From positions 1 to 64,000 of the forward strand of contig JAUCBJ010000277.1 of assembly GCA_032718475.1 (NCBI GenBank): DNA of 64,000 bases. Reading direction: 5' to 3'. Source of the DNA: Nemertoderma westbladi (lineage: Eukaryota > Xenacoelomorpha > Nemertodermatida > Nemertodermatidae). The translations under genes and the position numbers were made by a program. The notes beneath the pieces were generated by a model. That model was not told where the DNA came from. It saw nothing but the letters and a program-made list of their open reading frames with translations, and ran no database searches. Positions 51,741-63,681 of this stretch are shown here, piece after piece. The stretch's first letter is position 1. Each line of letters begins with the position of its first letter.

Positions 51741-52430
51741 TTTTCTGGGGCTCTGATTCTAATGGAATACATTTCTAAATTGCCAGATCATTGCTACTCA
51801 TATTTTCGGCATAATATAGCAAATTTTGGTGCTAACAAAAAATGTCATACCCATCATCAAAAAGTACAAGTTTGAGATGTCCAGTGCTGTTGTTATTGAT
51901 TCTATCGGATTCAGGACCCTCAAAAAAAGACCCCATATAACGCAAGAAACAAGAAGATACTATATATTGGTCAATTAGCTTATTTTCAAAAATTTGGTGC
52001 TGGCACAACAATTTTCACCCACTGGCGAAAAATACAAGTTTGAGATGTATAGTTAGATAATTATTTATTCCATTGAATTCAGAACCGCCATAAACCTCTA
52101 AAACGTGAGGAATAAGTTGTCACAAGCAATTGAACTATTGAATGTATTTTCAAAATTTCGTGCTGGCACCAAATGTTGTACACTACACCGAAAAATACAG
52201 GGTTTGATACTCCTGGTGCAATTCGTATATATTCCATCGAAATCAGAACCCCAAAAAACCCTTATTGCGCAAAACAATAAATGTTCAATTCAAAACAGTA
52301 AATGTAAAAGGTTCAAACAATAAATTTGCAATAAACAACAAATTTCGGCACCTGCCGAAAAAAACAAATTTACAATTTCTAAATTATTTATTTATATGAA
52401 TTCCATCTTATTGCAAACACCAACAAACCG
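51740..52430. repeat. About 165-bp imperfect tandem repeat, four or more copies
   Basis: GAAAAATACAAGTTTGAGATG-like segments recur near 51858, 52027, 52190 and 52360, each followed by ATTCCATYGAATTCAGAACC-like and CAAAATTTGGTGCTGGCAC-like segments. Confidence 0.8.
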
Positions 52431-52955
52431 GTGTAATTCAAAAATAGAGATGTTACAAATCATATTTCATAAAATGTAATTTTCAAAAAACGCCTCAAAA
52501 AAAGTGCCAAAAGTGGGGTTAAAAAATGGTGCTATAACTCGAAAAGGAAAAGGAATAGGAAAATAGGAATAGGAAATAGGAAAAGTCACACACAGACAGA
52601 CACACAGACATAAAATTTCAGATTCCCCACTGCGTTTGTTTCAGAGTTATTACAAATAAACCACAAGGGGGTCGGTCATATTGCCTCCCACCCCCGGGTT
52701 TAATGAGTCGCAATCTACCATTCACAGAGGGGGTAGACCTAATCCGAATACTACTACTTACTGGTACTACTAATGTTTATGATTCCGGCACTAAAGCATG
52801 CTGGCACCTCGACACACAACATATATCTCCTAGCTACTACGCTGATGATCTCTTGGTTCTTCTGGGCACATAGTAGTACCAGAACTAATCTAGCTACAGC
52901 AAGAGCGGATGTGGATAAGCTCCAGTAGCAGCGAAAGTGATATAATGCATCCTTA

Positions 52956-53294
52956 ATGGAGCTTCAGCTACAGGGAAAGAAGAGTAAATTGCTGTCGACA
53001 ATTATTGAAAATTCAAAAAACTTTGGATTCATAACATTTGCAGAACATCTGCAAACAGCAGAACAATTGGTAGAACATTTGCAAACAAATGGTTTGGAAT
53101 TAGCAACTGCTGGAAGGACTACCGTGGCAAATCCACAAAAAAGTCAATCAAATGCTAAACGTCAACAACAATTCTATGTAAAGGATAAGGCGTCTAAGAA
53201 TGCCCCAACTGCTAAGGAACTGGATGATTATGAGCACACTGAGTATAGTTGTAAGATAAAGGAGGCAATTTTGACGAATGACTTCGATGGTTAG
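52956..53294 (+). CDS. Small hypothetical ORF, 112 aa
   Basis: ATG 52956 to TAG 53292-53294. Gln/Lys-rich with a possible helical start and no family recognised. It lies between two candidate TIR ends of the TTAA element and could be a fragment of a longer gene or chance. Confidence 0.25.
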   Translation: MELQLQGKKSKLLSTIIENSKNFGFITFAEHLQTAEQLVEHLQTNGLELATAGRTTVANPQKSQSNAKRQQQFYVKDKASKNAPTAKELDDYEHTEYSCKIKEAILTNDFDG

Positions 53295-53348
53295 ATTTTG
53301 TTAAGCAACATACTATGGCATACATATGGTATTTTTATTCTTGATTAA

Positions 53349-53520
53349 TTATGTCGGTCTTGAATTTATTTACATCGGTCTTGAACTTATTTATGTCCCT
53401 CTTGATTTATTTATATGTCGGTCTTGATTTATTAATGTCGATTTTGAATATATTTATGCCGCACTCGATTTAATTATCTCGCCCTTGAATTATTATTGCC
53501 GCCCTTGAATTATTATTCAC
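53349..53520. repeat. 22-25-bp tandem repeat, about eight copies
   Basis: TATGTCGGTCTTGAATTTATT-like units with decaying copies toward GCCGCCCTTGAATTATTAT. Confidence 0.85.
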
Positions 53521-54154
53521 GATCACATCACGATATCTATTTATAATGTTCTCCAGATGGTGATTTTTGGCTAAAGATCAGTTAGTGAGTCAATCAGTCA
53601 GTTGGCCACAAGTAATTCTTACAGTAAGTAACATTTTGAACATAAATTATATTTTTTAGTAGAATATTTCCTCAAAAGGGCAAAATTTGTACTGATTCAT
53701 CAATCACGAACAACAGACTTCATCCTGTTCACCCATTTTTAATACACTTCGATGAGAGGGATGTTATAAAAAATTTATTTAAAATTTATTAAAATCTTAA
53801 CTCATTATTAGTAAATTAAGTTTAAATTTTATAATTTAATTAAATGTAAATTAAAAGTAAATTTGTGGTTCCAATGAGAATCTATTTCAAGTTCAGATGA
53901 GTATACAACATATAATGATTTCTGATCACTAAGCATAGGGTGAAAAGTAACAAAGAAATTTGTTAAGTGTCATACTGAAAAAATTGTTTGCTGTGGAAAA
54001 ATAATTTTTTTAATTCACTAAACAGTAAGCTGACGATTGCGGTTCCAATGAGACTATTTTCAACTTTATACGACCTTCCAAACTCTTCTTACAACATATT
54101 AATGATTCCGATCACTATGCCTAAGGTGAAAATTAGTTTTTGTCGACGCGACAG
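53521..54154. other. AT-rich interior of the TTAA element
   Basis: Two related segments (GTTCCAATGAGAATCTATTTCAAGTT near 53870 and GTTCCAATGAGACTATTTTCAACTT near 54041) suggest a duplication about 170 bp apart. No gene. Confidence 0.5.
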
Positions 54155-54295
54155 ACGAAAAATGATGTCTACTGATGAAAATGAAATTTTTTTCAAATTT
54201 TTGATTTTTTTTGTAGTTCTGGGATCATAATGGATAGAATGTGGGGCGGCCCCCTTTGATTCCAAGAATATGACTATGTACCTCCTACCCCTAGT
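54155..54295 (-). repeat. Right TIR of the TTAA element
   Basis: Complement of 46648-46795; ends TACCTCCTACCCCTAGT before TTAA. Confidence 0.85.
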
Positions 54296-56440
54296 TTAAT
54301 GATGTTCCGGAGCATCATCTGTTGAGTTGAGGGAGTTGATGTTATTCTGAAACAATTTACGTCTCAACAAGGTAAAGAATAATGGAGGTACACGCACATG
54401 TGGAAGTTTACACTCCTTAACCCTATTTGGCCGGGGGGGGGGGGGGGGGGGGGGTGTCATTTTAGAAATATTTTTTTTGAATTTTTGTAATTTATCTGTA
54501 TCTTTGAGTTAGGTTTGTTGGGAAAACCGAGATTCGTGACTTTTCCTAAAATTTAATGGGCTATTAAAGAGAGCAAACGCCATTTACATGGCTACGTTAG
54601 TTTTCGTGCTGTGGTCCCTTTCTGGCACCCATCTCCAGTATTTTTTGTGCTAAAATTTTCAAAAGTTTTTATAATACACTAAAATTAATTTATTTGCAGT
54701 ATATAGCGATTTTTCCACACTGATCACGAATATTAAACTCAAATATATCATTCGAGAAAATTTTTGGTAATATTGAATGTGCCCTCTTGGGCACGAAAAA
54801 AACAAGTAGTGCAAATATGTAAATGAAAATCACCACAAAATCAAATTGCTTTTAAGACCATATGGGTTTTTTGGGATGCTAATCACGAATTTGACACTGA
54901 AATATATCCTACATTGTTGATTAAGGCAATTTTGTAATTTTTTGCTACTTGTACCTACTTTTCGTTCTGGGGCACTAGAATGGCACCACAATTGGTTGTA
55001 ACTAGTTTCCTCGTGTTCACCGACCTCAAAAACCCGTATACGTTCACAATTTAATTATCAAACCAAAGAAAGCATTTTTTAGTTTGACATTTTTTTACCC
55101 TTTCAAAACTATGGCATAACAGTTAAATCGTCTCATGTTTTGTATGGGTGGATTGTCTGCCACATCATCCAGCTGCGGACCAACCACATTCAGATGTTGC
55201 CCTTTTGGGATTGGTACTGATCGAAACATTACCAGGAATAATGCTAGTACTATTTCCAGAAGTAATATTGCAATGCAACATGACTTAAATTCCCTTTTGG
55301 ATGGAACTGTGCCAGTTGGAGGACTTAAGAATTGCTTAGCCACCTGCAATTATATAAATTATTATAGAATATTTGCTAAATGAAAATTCAAAAATAACCA
55401 TTTATTGCATGGAAAACAAATAGCTCCATTTTCCATATAAATATATCAAGGTATATATCAAAATATATCAAATATATCAAGACCTGAGTTGCCTTGCGGT
55501 TCTGCAGCACGAAAGCCCCACATGTTAGTTAGTTTAGAGATTGCTAGACTGTAATTAAAATGTTTGGAATAATATGTAGTTTTGATTTAGCCATACAAGT
55601 AATAATTATAACCATATGGTATGTGACAGCGCTGTGCTATTTCTATTAAAGGAACATAATAATTAAAAATATTTATAACTATAATTCCATTATAAACTTC
55701 TGTATATATAATTAATTATAAGCTTATTTTCTTATACCTATAAAATTATTCCTTATTATATATTTATATTTGGCAACCCTAAAAAAACATACATTACACA
55801 AAAGTAATGCTTGATTGAATCAGTAACAACTATATCCAATCCACTTAGAATAAGGTAGGTAACAATAGGTGACATCAAAAATATCTATCCCACAGGCAGT
55901 TTTCACCACCATGGGCGCGAACACATTGTCAGATTTCCAAATCTGACAAGAGTCTAGAGACTTTTGAAGATATTATTACAGTTGGAGGAATTCCAAATAA
56001 GCGCTCGAAGAACAACCTGATTGTTAGACAAGCATCTTGAGACTGTAGATAACACATGATTGCATATCCACATGGTTGACCATGAAAGGAGTAATTGCAA
56101 CCCCTTCCCAAGACCAATTTCTGTTATCTTTTTATCCATTTCAGCATGATCTGCTGCTTCCATAATGAAAGGACACTAATACCACTGCCCAGACCCTTTA
56201 ATATGTAGTTAACTTGTTGTACAAACAATAAAAACTATATTACCACCCATAAAAATAACAATATAAACAAGGCAAGCACTAAATAATTACCTTTGTCTCA
56301 TCAAATGCACCAAAGATATATCATGTATGAGTATGGAGGAGCTAGGATACCACAAATATAATTTCAATAAGCGATACAAAAAAAAATCAGGGGAAAAACT
56401 GGAAGCCTCGACCCTTAGGAGTTACTTATACGGCCTATTG
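54296..56440. other. Unassigned AT-rich DNA
   Basis: Holds a 22-base G run (54433-54454) and two similar segments (ATCACGAAT..AAATATATC near 54722 and 54881, about 160 apart). Short open frames on both strands (for example 55092-55383 and 55929-56163) are not convincing. Confidence 0.5.
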
Positions 56441-57120
56441 CACCACTATAAGAAATTATTGTCTTGGAGCTGAAGGGATTTAAAGACTCTAAGACGGTGT
56501 TTCATGCCAGGCTGTATCAGTTCAAGACCGATGGCAAGGGTATTGCCAGTGACTCAATGGATTCCCATGATTTCTCTACCATGAAGTCAAGCAGACAGCT
56601 TTGACATTCCACCAAACAGGTGTTGCGAAACACATTGTATGTTATTTAAACAACCCAATTTGGTTACCATCATGGGTGAGAAATGAGAAACGTGATGGTT
56701 GGTGATGTAAACTAGTTATTTATTAGTTAGTTACCTTAACTTGCTACAACTGAAAGAGTGCAATATCAAAACCAGAAAGGGTTCCGTGCCAGGTAGAGTG
56801 GTTGTCCCAAAGGCATACAAGGTACCTACAGATGAAGGAATAACTAAGACTTGTAGGTCTAATGATGGACAATCTCTCTAAGGAGGGTATATCATGGTTT
56901 TGCAATGAGCCCATTAGTAAGATGCATTCACCCAGATAATGAAATAAGTTGTCAAATGCTCTAAAATTAACATGGAGTGTCACAAGATCACCCTGATATC
57001 ATATGCTGCTCAAACTATTGTTGATCAACATATAACAGCAACCTATGCCCAGAAACAACTGGGTCATTCTAGTTCAGCCACATCATCCCACTACATCAAT
57101 ACTATTGAAATGACATAGTA
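56441..57120 (+). pseudogene. Decayed coding fragments; end resembles a tyrosine recombinase
   Basis: A frame around 56445-56600 gives a protein-like stretch (ELKGFKDSKTVFHARLYQF). Another, 57004-57118, ends with AQKQLGHSSSATSSHY, which resembles the final catalytic region of tyrosine recombinases (GH plus a later Tyr), as in Cryptons. The upstream H-x-x-R box is not recognisable and stops intervene, so this is tentative. Confidence 0.3.
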
Positions 57121-57949
57121 TAATGTGAGCAACACCCTCTCACACATTACCTTATATCTGGTGGTGCTATGGATTTAGATGTGGATAACAACACCACAGA
57201 GCATTGTATCAAGCTATGATACCTGCATCGACCACTGCATCAATGGCTACAACATCCTTATCACCCACTAACACAGTACAGTGCACTGATGTCTCTATAG
57301 ATAGGACAATGGACTTGATTTTTAGAAAAAGTAAGTTCTCTGGGAATGTGAACATATACTGTACATTGGATTACACCAGAATACTATTAAGCCAACTTTT
57401 AAATAACAGTCAGTTAATATAACAAACTACATTTTTAACTGACAGAATTAATTTTACAGTATGTGCGGAGAGCCACGAAGTAAGCGAACCATAGCGTAGA
57501 GGAACCATTAATCAACCTGTCGTTATGTTGATCTGTTGCTATATTTTTGCAGTGTTCAATTTTGAACGTTAATAACTCGATCAATCCTCGATGAAATGTA
57601 ACCAAACTTTGTAGACAAATAGTCTGTCAAAAGTTTAGAAATTTTAGAATTTTAGGAAATTTAGAAATTTGCGTGGGGCCTTCATGCAGCACCAGTATAA
57701 CTGTCTTACAGTTAGAATAAATTTATTTATCAAAAATTATTAGGCTTGACATCTGCGGGTTAGATACTTTCATAAAAAAGAAATGTTTGAAAAGACTACT
57801 TCTCTGTCGAATTTTATCTAGTCTAGCCTGTGGTGTAAAAAGTTCAATGGAATTTTTTTTTCAAAAAATATATTGTTTTAGGGTTCGCCCAGGTCATATC
57901 TGTGTTGCTATAGTAACCACAACCACTTCCAGGGTCAAAAAAAAGCAAA
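57121..57949. other. Unassigned DNA
   Basis: No clear gene. A short stretch near 57204-57420 is Ser/Thr-rich and open but unconvincing. Confidence 0.4.
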
Positions 57950-58559
57950 ATGGCACTTCCAATCATCGCACAAGGAAGGGAATGGTCTCATTCGAACTGG
58001 AATTATCGATTTAGTGGGGGTAGGAGGTACACTCATCTCAGATTGACTGTTCAGGACTTAATGGACAAAAATGATTTTTTTATATGCCAACAACATCGGG
58101 CGCGAAGCGATCAAATGCGGAGGTGGCAGCAACCATTTGTACCTTACGATCCATCACTCTATCTTTATGGAAACCGGGCGACTCTATTCTGTTCCTGAAC
58201 CCAGAGGGTTGGTCGCTAATCAACTGTGGGCTCGGGGGGATATATACAGGGACTTTTTATTACCAATCTGGCCAGCGCGTTACACATACCAAAGTTATAT
58301 AGATAGGGTACGTACAGGGCTGGAGTGGGGGAACCAATTTTCACTTTCAATTTTGTCAAACATTCTTAATTTACACATACATAATTTCAATTTGGGTACT
58401 GGGGTAATTAACATGGAGGGCCGATATACTGGGAGGGAAATATTTCTAGGGTACATACATGATTTAGGACCGCACTATGTATCACTAATACAACGTGACC
58501 AAATAAATCAGTTGTCTAGAATTACACAGAGTTGCCTATACCATCACACCCAACAGTAA
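57950..58559 (+). pseudogene. OTU-like cysteine protease domain, decayed
   Basis: Frames 57950-58198 and 58071-58559 together read like an OTU fold: a region after the expected catalytic Cys loop (GGRRYTHLRLTVQDLMDKNDFF), then EWGNQFSLSILSNILNLHIH, the conserved WG-x-x-x-L-x-x-L-S stretch, and finally GPHYVSL where the catalytic His lies. At the expected DGNCLFR site the DNA encodes GNGLIR-like residues in a third frame, so the Cys codon appears lost. OTU domains cleave ubiquitin and also occur in mobile-element proteins. Two frame changes make this a pseudogene. Confidence 0.5.
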
Positions 58560-59260
58560 TTGTGTTACAAAATGAAAGTAATACCGTTCCCCCAAGTAAT
58601 ACTGGTCCAACAAATAATTACAATATAAACACGGAGCATGTTAGAGTATCACATCCCAATGTAGGGGAGGGGGTGGAAGACCCAGTGAATATTGGAATTC
58701 ATGCCGGAGTTAGGAATGTTCATGGTGGAGTCAACCACAGGGTGGTGGAGGAGGAAACCGGATATTCTGATTGGACTTCAAGTTCAGAGGATTCGGATTC
58801 GGAATCCGAAGACAATATTATGGCTGGTGATGTGAACCAAATTGTACCGGATTGAAGGTGCGAGAACTGCCTTCGACAAACTGTGGAGGGAATGGAGGTC
58901 ACACTCAAGAAGTTTGTAAGAACAATACTCCGACGGCAGTTTGGTGAACTTAAACGGAGTGGTCGAGAGGAGTTCATGTTATGTCAGCCCTGTAAGTTGT
59001 ACCTGAAAACAAATGCAATACATCCGAAGTGGAGTGATTGTTGGCCAGCGTACTTATGGTCGTTAGTGACCACAACTGCGGAGGGCTCACTGTGGAAGAT
59101 TGTTTCACAAACGTTGAGGAATGCGTGGGCGGGTCTCAACATGAGATATTCGCCATCAATCTGCACAAACCTTCACATTCCACCCTCCTTTAATGATATT
59201 ACTGCAAAGAGGGCGTGGTTTAAAGCCGGGGTGTGGGTAGTTTATTCAATGGGAGGATAA
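58532..59260 (+). pseudogene. Acidic linker plus Cys-pair (zinc-ribbon-like) region
   Basis: A single frame from 58532 to 59260 is broken only by TGA at 58853-58855. The first part ends in a Ser/Asp/Glu-rich stretch. Right after the stop comes R-C-E-N-C, and about 35 residues later C-Q-P-C, two C-x2-C pairs that could bind one zinc, followed by Trp-rich sequence. It overlaps the OTU-like frame by 28 bases in another phase, suggesting one original gene. The family is not recognised. Confidence 0.45.
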
Positions 59261-60285
59261 TAAACACCCTCAATAAATATCCCTGTTACGTCATCCCCTT
59301 CCCTATGGGTTGTGGGGAGTTTATTGACCAGGGAAACTTCCTACAATTACACCACTTCCACCACTTTTGGGTCCCCAACTTCTCATCTTTCAGACCGAAA
59401 CCCCATCTGAATTCAGGTGAATTCTTTGTTCCGACCAACTCCAGATTATTTACTTTCCTTTGTTCATGTTCCTACAAGTCTGCGATTATAGAATGCAAAA
59501 ATCCACGAGCAACTCCCTCCAGTTCGTGGTTCACTATTTTGGCTCTCCCCCCAGTTCCTCACCTTGTACAAAGTGATTTTACTTAAATCTTATATCCGCT
59601 CTGCCACAGATCCTGAACTCCAGGATGTAATCCAGATACTTCGTTCTCATGGCATCTTGCAACTTCAAGAAGATCGAGCCATTGAGCTCATTTCCACCAG
59701 GGCTCACTTAGTTGATTCTTGGGACGACGTTCCAGTTAGCTCCACAAGGGTTGTTGGAAAGCTAAAGGCAGAATGTGAAGCCACCATGAATTACCTACAG
59801 TCACTTCGCCAACAACCTGCACTAGTGTGAGAAACATATACATCCAATATACAACAAACGAGATGGAGAGCCATGTTGGTGACTGGTTAAAGGCCACAGA
59901 CTGGGTATCCACATTGTTGGACAATGCTGTGAGGGAAGCACGGACCCTCCTCATTCCAGTTGGAGCCATAATGTGTGTAACCTTCAATGGCTATAACATA
60001 TATATATAACAGTGGCCAAACATTCTCACAGGGTCAGCTCGTAGTCATTGAAGCACTCCCCACTGGCCACTGAACCGACTTTTATCTAGGTTAGTACCGG
60101 TTGGTGTTGCTGCTGTTGACCTAACAAATATCGCCCAATATGCATTGGTCTGCTTCAGTAAACATATTTCAGAAGAGGTGGAAGTTGGACCAAATCTCCA
60201 GAAAGCTCGCTGGGAGCAGTGGCCAGTCCAGCATATTGCTGCCGTCACAGTCCATCGAATAATTGCACTTACAATCAATTAGCGA
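59233..60285 (+). pseudogene. Continuation of the decayed gene, unknown product
   Basis: Frames at 59233-59586, 59564-59830, about 59820-60009 and about 60070-60285 overlap or follow each other with protein-like composition: a Cys/His/Phe-rich part, then charged helical parts. They look like one protein split by indels. No domain was identified. Confidence 0.4.
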
Positions 60286-60525
60286 CACAAGTTGGTCCTG
60301 AGAGATCCATGTACAACCTTTGGTTGAAATCTCAACTGCTGGTAATAATATCTAGAGTCTGCCAACTTTATTGCTTATACTTTGTTGGAAGTAAGCAAGA
60401 AACTATAAAGTATATTAAAATTCTAATTCGACAAAAGTCAACAGTCCTAAAACATATCTCTGAGAGTTTAGAAAAACTGAATGTATTGTGAGAATTACCT
60501 GCAGGCATTGGTTTGACTAAGTTTA

Positions 60526-60831
60526 ATGTACCCTGATATTTATTTCATTGGTGAGACCACCCATTTAAAGAGAGCCCTTGAAGAACACCGCACTGGAAGA
60601 GGAACTATAGTAACAAACAATACAAACCTCCATCCATAGCAACCATTTGCCTTTGTAACGGGTTTCCCTGGCAATGGGGATGAGCAAGGAAATATTCAAA
60701 TGCGTCGAGATTTAGTCGGTGCCATCAACTTCAGAGTCAATCCTCGCATGAATGCAAACGAAGTCTATCTACTAACCCAAACTGTAATCAATGAATTAAT
60801 ATTTAGTTTGCGAATAATTAAAGTATTTTAA
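60526..60831 (+). pseudogene. GIY-YIG-like nuclease domain with a nonsense codon
   Basis: ATG 60526 to TAA 60829-60831 with one in-frame TAG at 60637-60639. The start reads DIYFIGETTHLKRALEEH, matching the GIY-YIG pattern (I-Y...Y/F-I-G-E-T, then a basic helix and H-x-x-G), followed after the stop by PFAFVTGF. The nonsense codon precedes CAACCATTT, where a Trp codon (TGG to TAG) would fit. GIY-YIG enzymes nick DNA and occur in several mobile elements. Its relation to the OTU-like gene 2 kb upstream is unproven. Confidence 0.5.
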
Positions 60832-61341
60832 TTGCAAGAAATCAAGACAAGAAATTAAATTCACTGCATGGATTCACTACATACAATAACACAATAAAAA
60901 TAACACAAGTTAATTATAGTTAGTTAGTATTTCTATTTCTTTAATCTCGTAATGATTAGTTTGGTTGATCTTAAGGTAGATAATTAGCATCATGATCAGA
61001 ATCAGAACTATTCCAGCTCCAGTGATCCTGTCGTGATCCAGTCTGGAACTGGTAATTGTCGCATATAAAAGATAATAATAAACTATTATTATATTTTTGT
61101 TAGTTATATTTTTAGATAAATGAAAGACTGGAACGTTTTACGAAATTTGGGAAAGGAACAGGTTATAGTGGCAAGTTTTTCTAACCAAAACAATAAACGA
61201 AAGTCAATAGAACATGTTACAGAACAGTTACAGTTACAGAACAGATTGGTGCTCGTGTGTCGGAGCGTATCGCTTGGAAATACTCATAGACTCACAGACA
61301 AACAATGCATAATTATATATATAATAACTTATAATAACTAA
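60832..61341. other. AT-rich DNA, nothing recognised
   Basis: A 73-codon open stretch (61120-61341) has no family resemblance and is probably chance. Confidence 0.5.
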
Positions 61342-61344
61342 CGG

Positions 61345-61446
61345 GCTGGTTACTGCATTGCCTGATGGAAGCAGGTAGACACGCCATGCATAGCGTGCCT
61401 GCCTTTTTGCAGCTGCATCGAACGCACTTCCCGAACTGTAACCAGC
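61345..61446. repeat. Hairpin element, GCTGGTTAC / GTAACCAGC arms
   Basis: The 9-bp outer arms are exact. Inside, GCAGGTAGACACGC and GCGTGCCTGC can form a second stem around CATGCATA. Confidence 0.75.
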
Positions 61447-61647
61447 ATCGAAAACATTGACTCATTATTAAGAATTAAGAATTAAACAATAAATTAATAA
61501 TTGCAAGCTAAATATTTTATTCCAAAATTGTAACATATTACTCAACGCCGTTAGTATTAACAGCGAGTTGTTATTTAGCACTTTACAACTTTAGAGGACA
61601 TTACAGCATTGTATTGGCCTGTACATTTTATTATTGTATTTTGTGTT

Positions 61648-61736
61648 ATTGTTTACATGGTAACCCATGACGTCGTTAAGTAATGTCCACTACAGGGACA
61701 TTACTTAACGCCATCATTGGATACCACGTAAACAAT
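61648..61736. repeat. 89-bp hairpin MITE
   Basis: ATTGTTTACATGGTA at the left and its imperfect complement at the right. The core CGTTAAGTAATGTCC (61674-61688) is exactly complementary to 61696-61710. Confidence 0.92.
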
Positions 61737-61999
61737 AGGTGAAAATTTGCCTGACAGCCAGATAGGCCTACTGCATTACCTACCGGTAGGTGGGGTATAG
61801 CTATTAATAACCAGTAGGGCCTAGCTATATTATTATAACATGGCTCCAAACACCACCATAAATATAAGCTAACTTATTTATAACATAATTTATGTCATTT
61901 TTACATTTATTTATACAACAACTAATATAATTTGTGCAGTTTCTATCACTTATAATGTATATGTACAATCATTTCGTAATGTTAAAATTTTGGAATAAA

Positions 62000-62145
62000 A
62001 CTACATACATATTTGTTGCAAAGTACTTTACAGTGTTCTGATCCTCGTGGCTTTATTTTCACTCACTCACTAACGTTCGTTCTTGTAACAAAGCCACTCG
62101 GATCATCACACTGTAAACTGCTACTTTACACACAAGTATGTAAAT
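62000..62145. repeat. About 145-bp hairpin MITE
   Basis: TTTACAGTG (62027-62035) and CACTGTAAA (62108-62116), with further pairing inside (GATCC.CGTGGCTTT / AAAGCCACTCGGATC) and outside (ACATACATATTTGT / ACAAGTATGTAAA). Confidence 0.88.
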
Positions 62146-62605
62146 AGTTATTACTGGTCATTCTAGGTACACTGTGCTGTGCAGTATCCTTATACTTGTG
62201 CGAATTAAAACATAATATTAATAATACTTTTCCTTTTTTAGTGTGATGTGAAAGGTGCTATGTGAAAAATAATCTTTTTATCTCATTCACAGTACGAAGT
62301 ATGGTTTTGCACTGTTTGTTTAGAGTTTGCTTATTTTCACAAACTGTAGGGTCAGTAAGTTACAGTAATAGTTACTGTAATAAAATAACACGTGTTCGGG
62401 AATGTATTTTATCAAACTGATTATTACAGATTATTACAACAACAAGTTTGAGATTAAAGTTGGCTTGAAATAATGTTCAATCTTTTGAACGATGCTGAGT
62501 GGGAGAGCGGATGCTACAAAACTGTGCCAGCAGATCCGCCATCTATTTATAGTCATCCTTGTATTCTGTCAACCTTCCAACGCATTTGCATTATTTACAT
62601 CTTAG

Positions 62606-63565
62606 TACAAGGAGTGGATACAGGAGGACCTTAAGTGTTGGTACCCCGCCACTACCAAAGAGCAGATTAAAGATATCTTGCTCATCGAGTTAGAGATCAT
62701 CCTTCAGGAGAAGAATAAACAGCTCCGTGATTTTCGGTTGCCAATCCGTTCTGGAGAAGAATGCAACAGTACTGCGGCTATCATCCATGATTATAATAAT
62801 CTACCCATCTCGTTACGACTGTTCAGGTAAAACCGATATTTCCTTACAAAAATGATGTATTTTCAAAAATTGTATTATGTTTACCGGTAATTGTAGCCGT
62901 ATAATTACTGTACAGTATACAGTAAAAGATCAGAAATAAAAATAACATTTCTGGATAATTATTTTGAGTTAATAATTCATTTTATGAAAATGCTAAGTAC
63001 ATGATAGAAAAGTTTGTAATGTCATTATTAATGACAAAATACATAATTTAAGTGTTTAAAAAAATGCTAAAAAACTAAAAAAATGTACTGAAGGGGATGA
63101 TATATTATAGAGCTATTTATGGAAAGTCCTGTTTCAATTGTAGTTTTATTAGCCAAACCAACAATATTTTTGGGAACACCATGCACACAATATGTTTAAT
63201 AAATGCCCTGTAATTATAAAGATCCTCAATTACTTTTCGCCTCAACACTTTGCTGTCTGTGGCTCGAATCTTCAGTGCTGAGATAAATATCGCTTTCGCT
63301 GTAGCATCCAGTCGAATCTGCCGCAAATTCTCCTCTTCATATTAGCCTTACACTCCAGGTTTCGTGTTGCCTTCAAACACAGCGAGACTGAGACATTCTC
63401 AATATCTGTCAATAAATCCACTGCCCAAGTCATTAAGACGGCTAAATTAATTGTATGGGATAAGTCTCCGATGATCCACCACCATCACTTAGAGGATGTG
63501 TTGAGAAAAGTCAGGATGTGTTGCAGTGTAAAAACACTGGTACTCTATGGAGTGCTGAAAGACTA
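62606..63565 (+). pseudogene. Helitron/PIF1-type helicase, decayed, interrupted
   Basis: A first exon-like piece (62606-62826, ending CAG/GTAAAA) encodes a Leu-rich helix with KQLRDFRLP, like the region before the helicase in Helitrons. After about 290 unassigned bases, 63115-63565 gives, in three frames, a Walker-A-like remnant, then AVASSRIC (normally AVASSGIA), LHSRFRVAF, and LIVWDKSPMIHHHHLE, where the Walker B Asp-Glu has become Asp-Lys. The order matches PIF1-family helicases of Helitrons. Several stops and frame changes are present. Confidence 0.7.
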
Positions 63566-63681
63566 ACTATACCGGTATTGTACTGAATTTAGGCCTACAT
63601 ACAGATATAGTCATATGATACTAGTCGAGATTTAAGTAAAGCCACTACAGTTCACAGGCATTATAATCGAATTAAATTATT
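63566..63681. other. Short spacer
   Basis: Nothing recognised. Confidence 0.5.

Larger units (their letters stand above)
46648..54295. mobile_element. 7.6-kb TIR element with TTAA at both ends, heavily interrupted
   Basis: Left end TTAGGGGTAGAAGG after TTAA (46644-46647); right end inverted, ACTAGGGGTAGGAGG before TTAA (54296-54299). Similarity continues inward for about 150 bases, including GGGGGYCGCCCCACATTCT and TTTCATTTTCATCAGTAGACAT. A second, related right-type end occurs near 52660-52725 (CCTCCCACCCCCGGGTTTAAT), so two related elements may be nested. No transposase was identified. TTAA fits piggyBac or Kolobok types. Confidence 0.75.

Noticed and set aside
55092-55383. Possible membrane protein gene on the minus strand with a hydrophobic helix
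   Set aside because: Only 84 codons, opposite another open frame, no family or context; hydrophobicity arises from AT-rich DNA.
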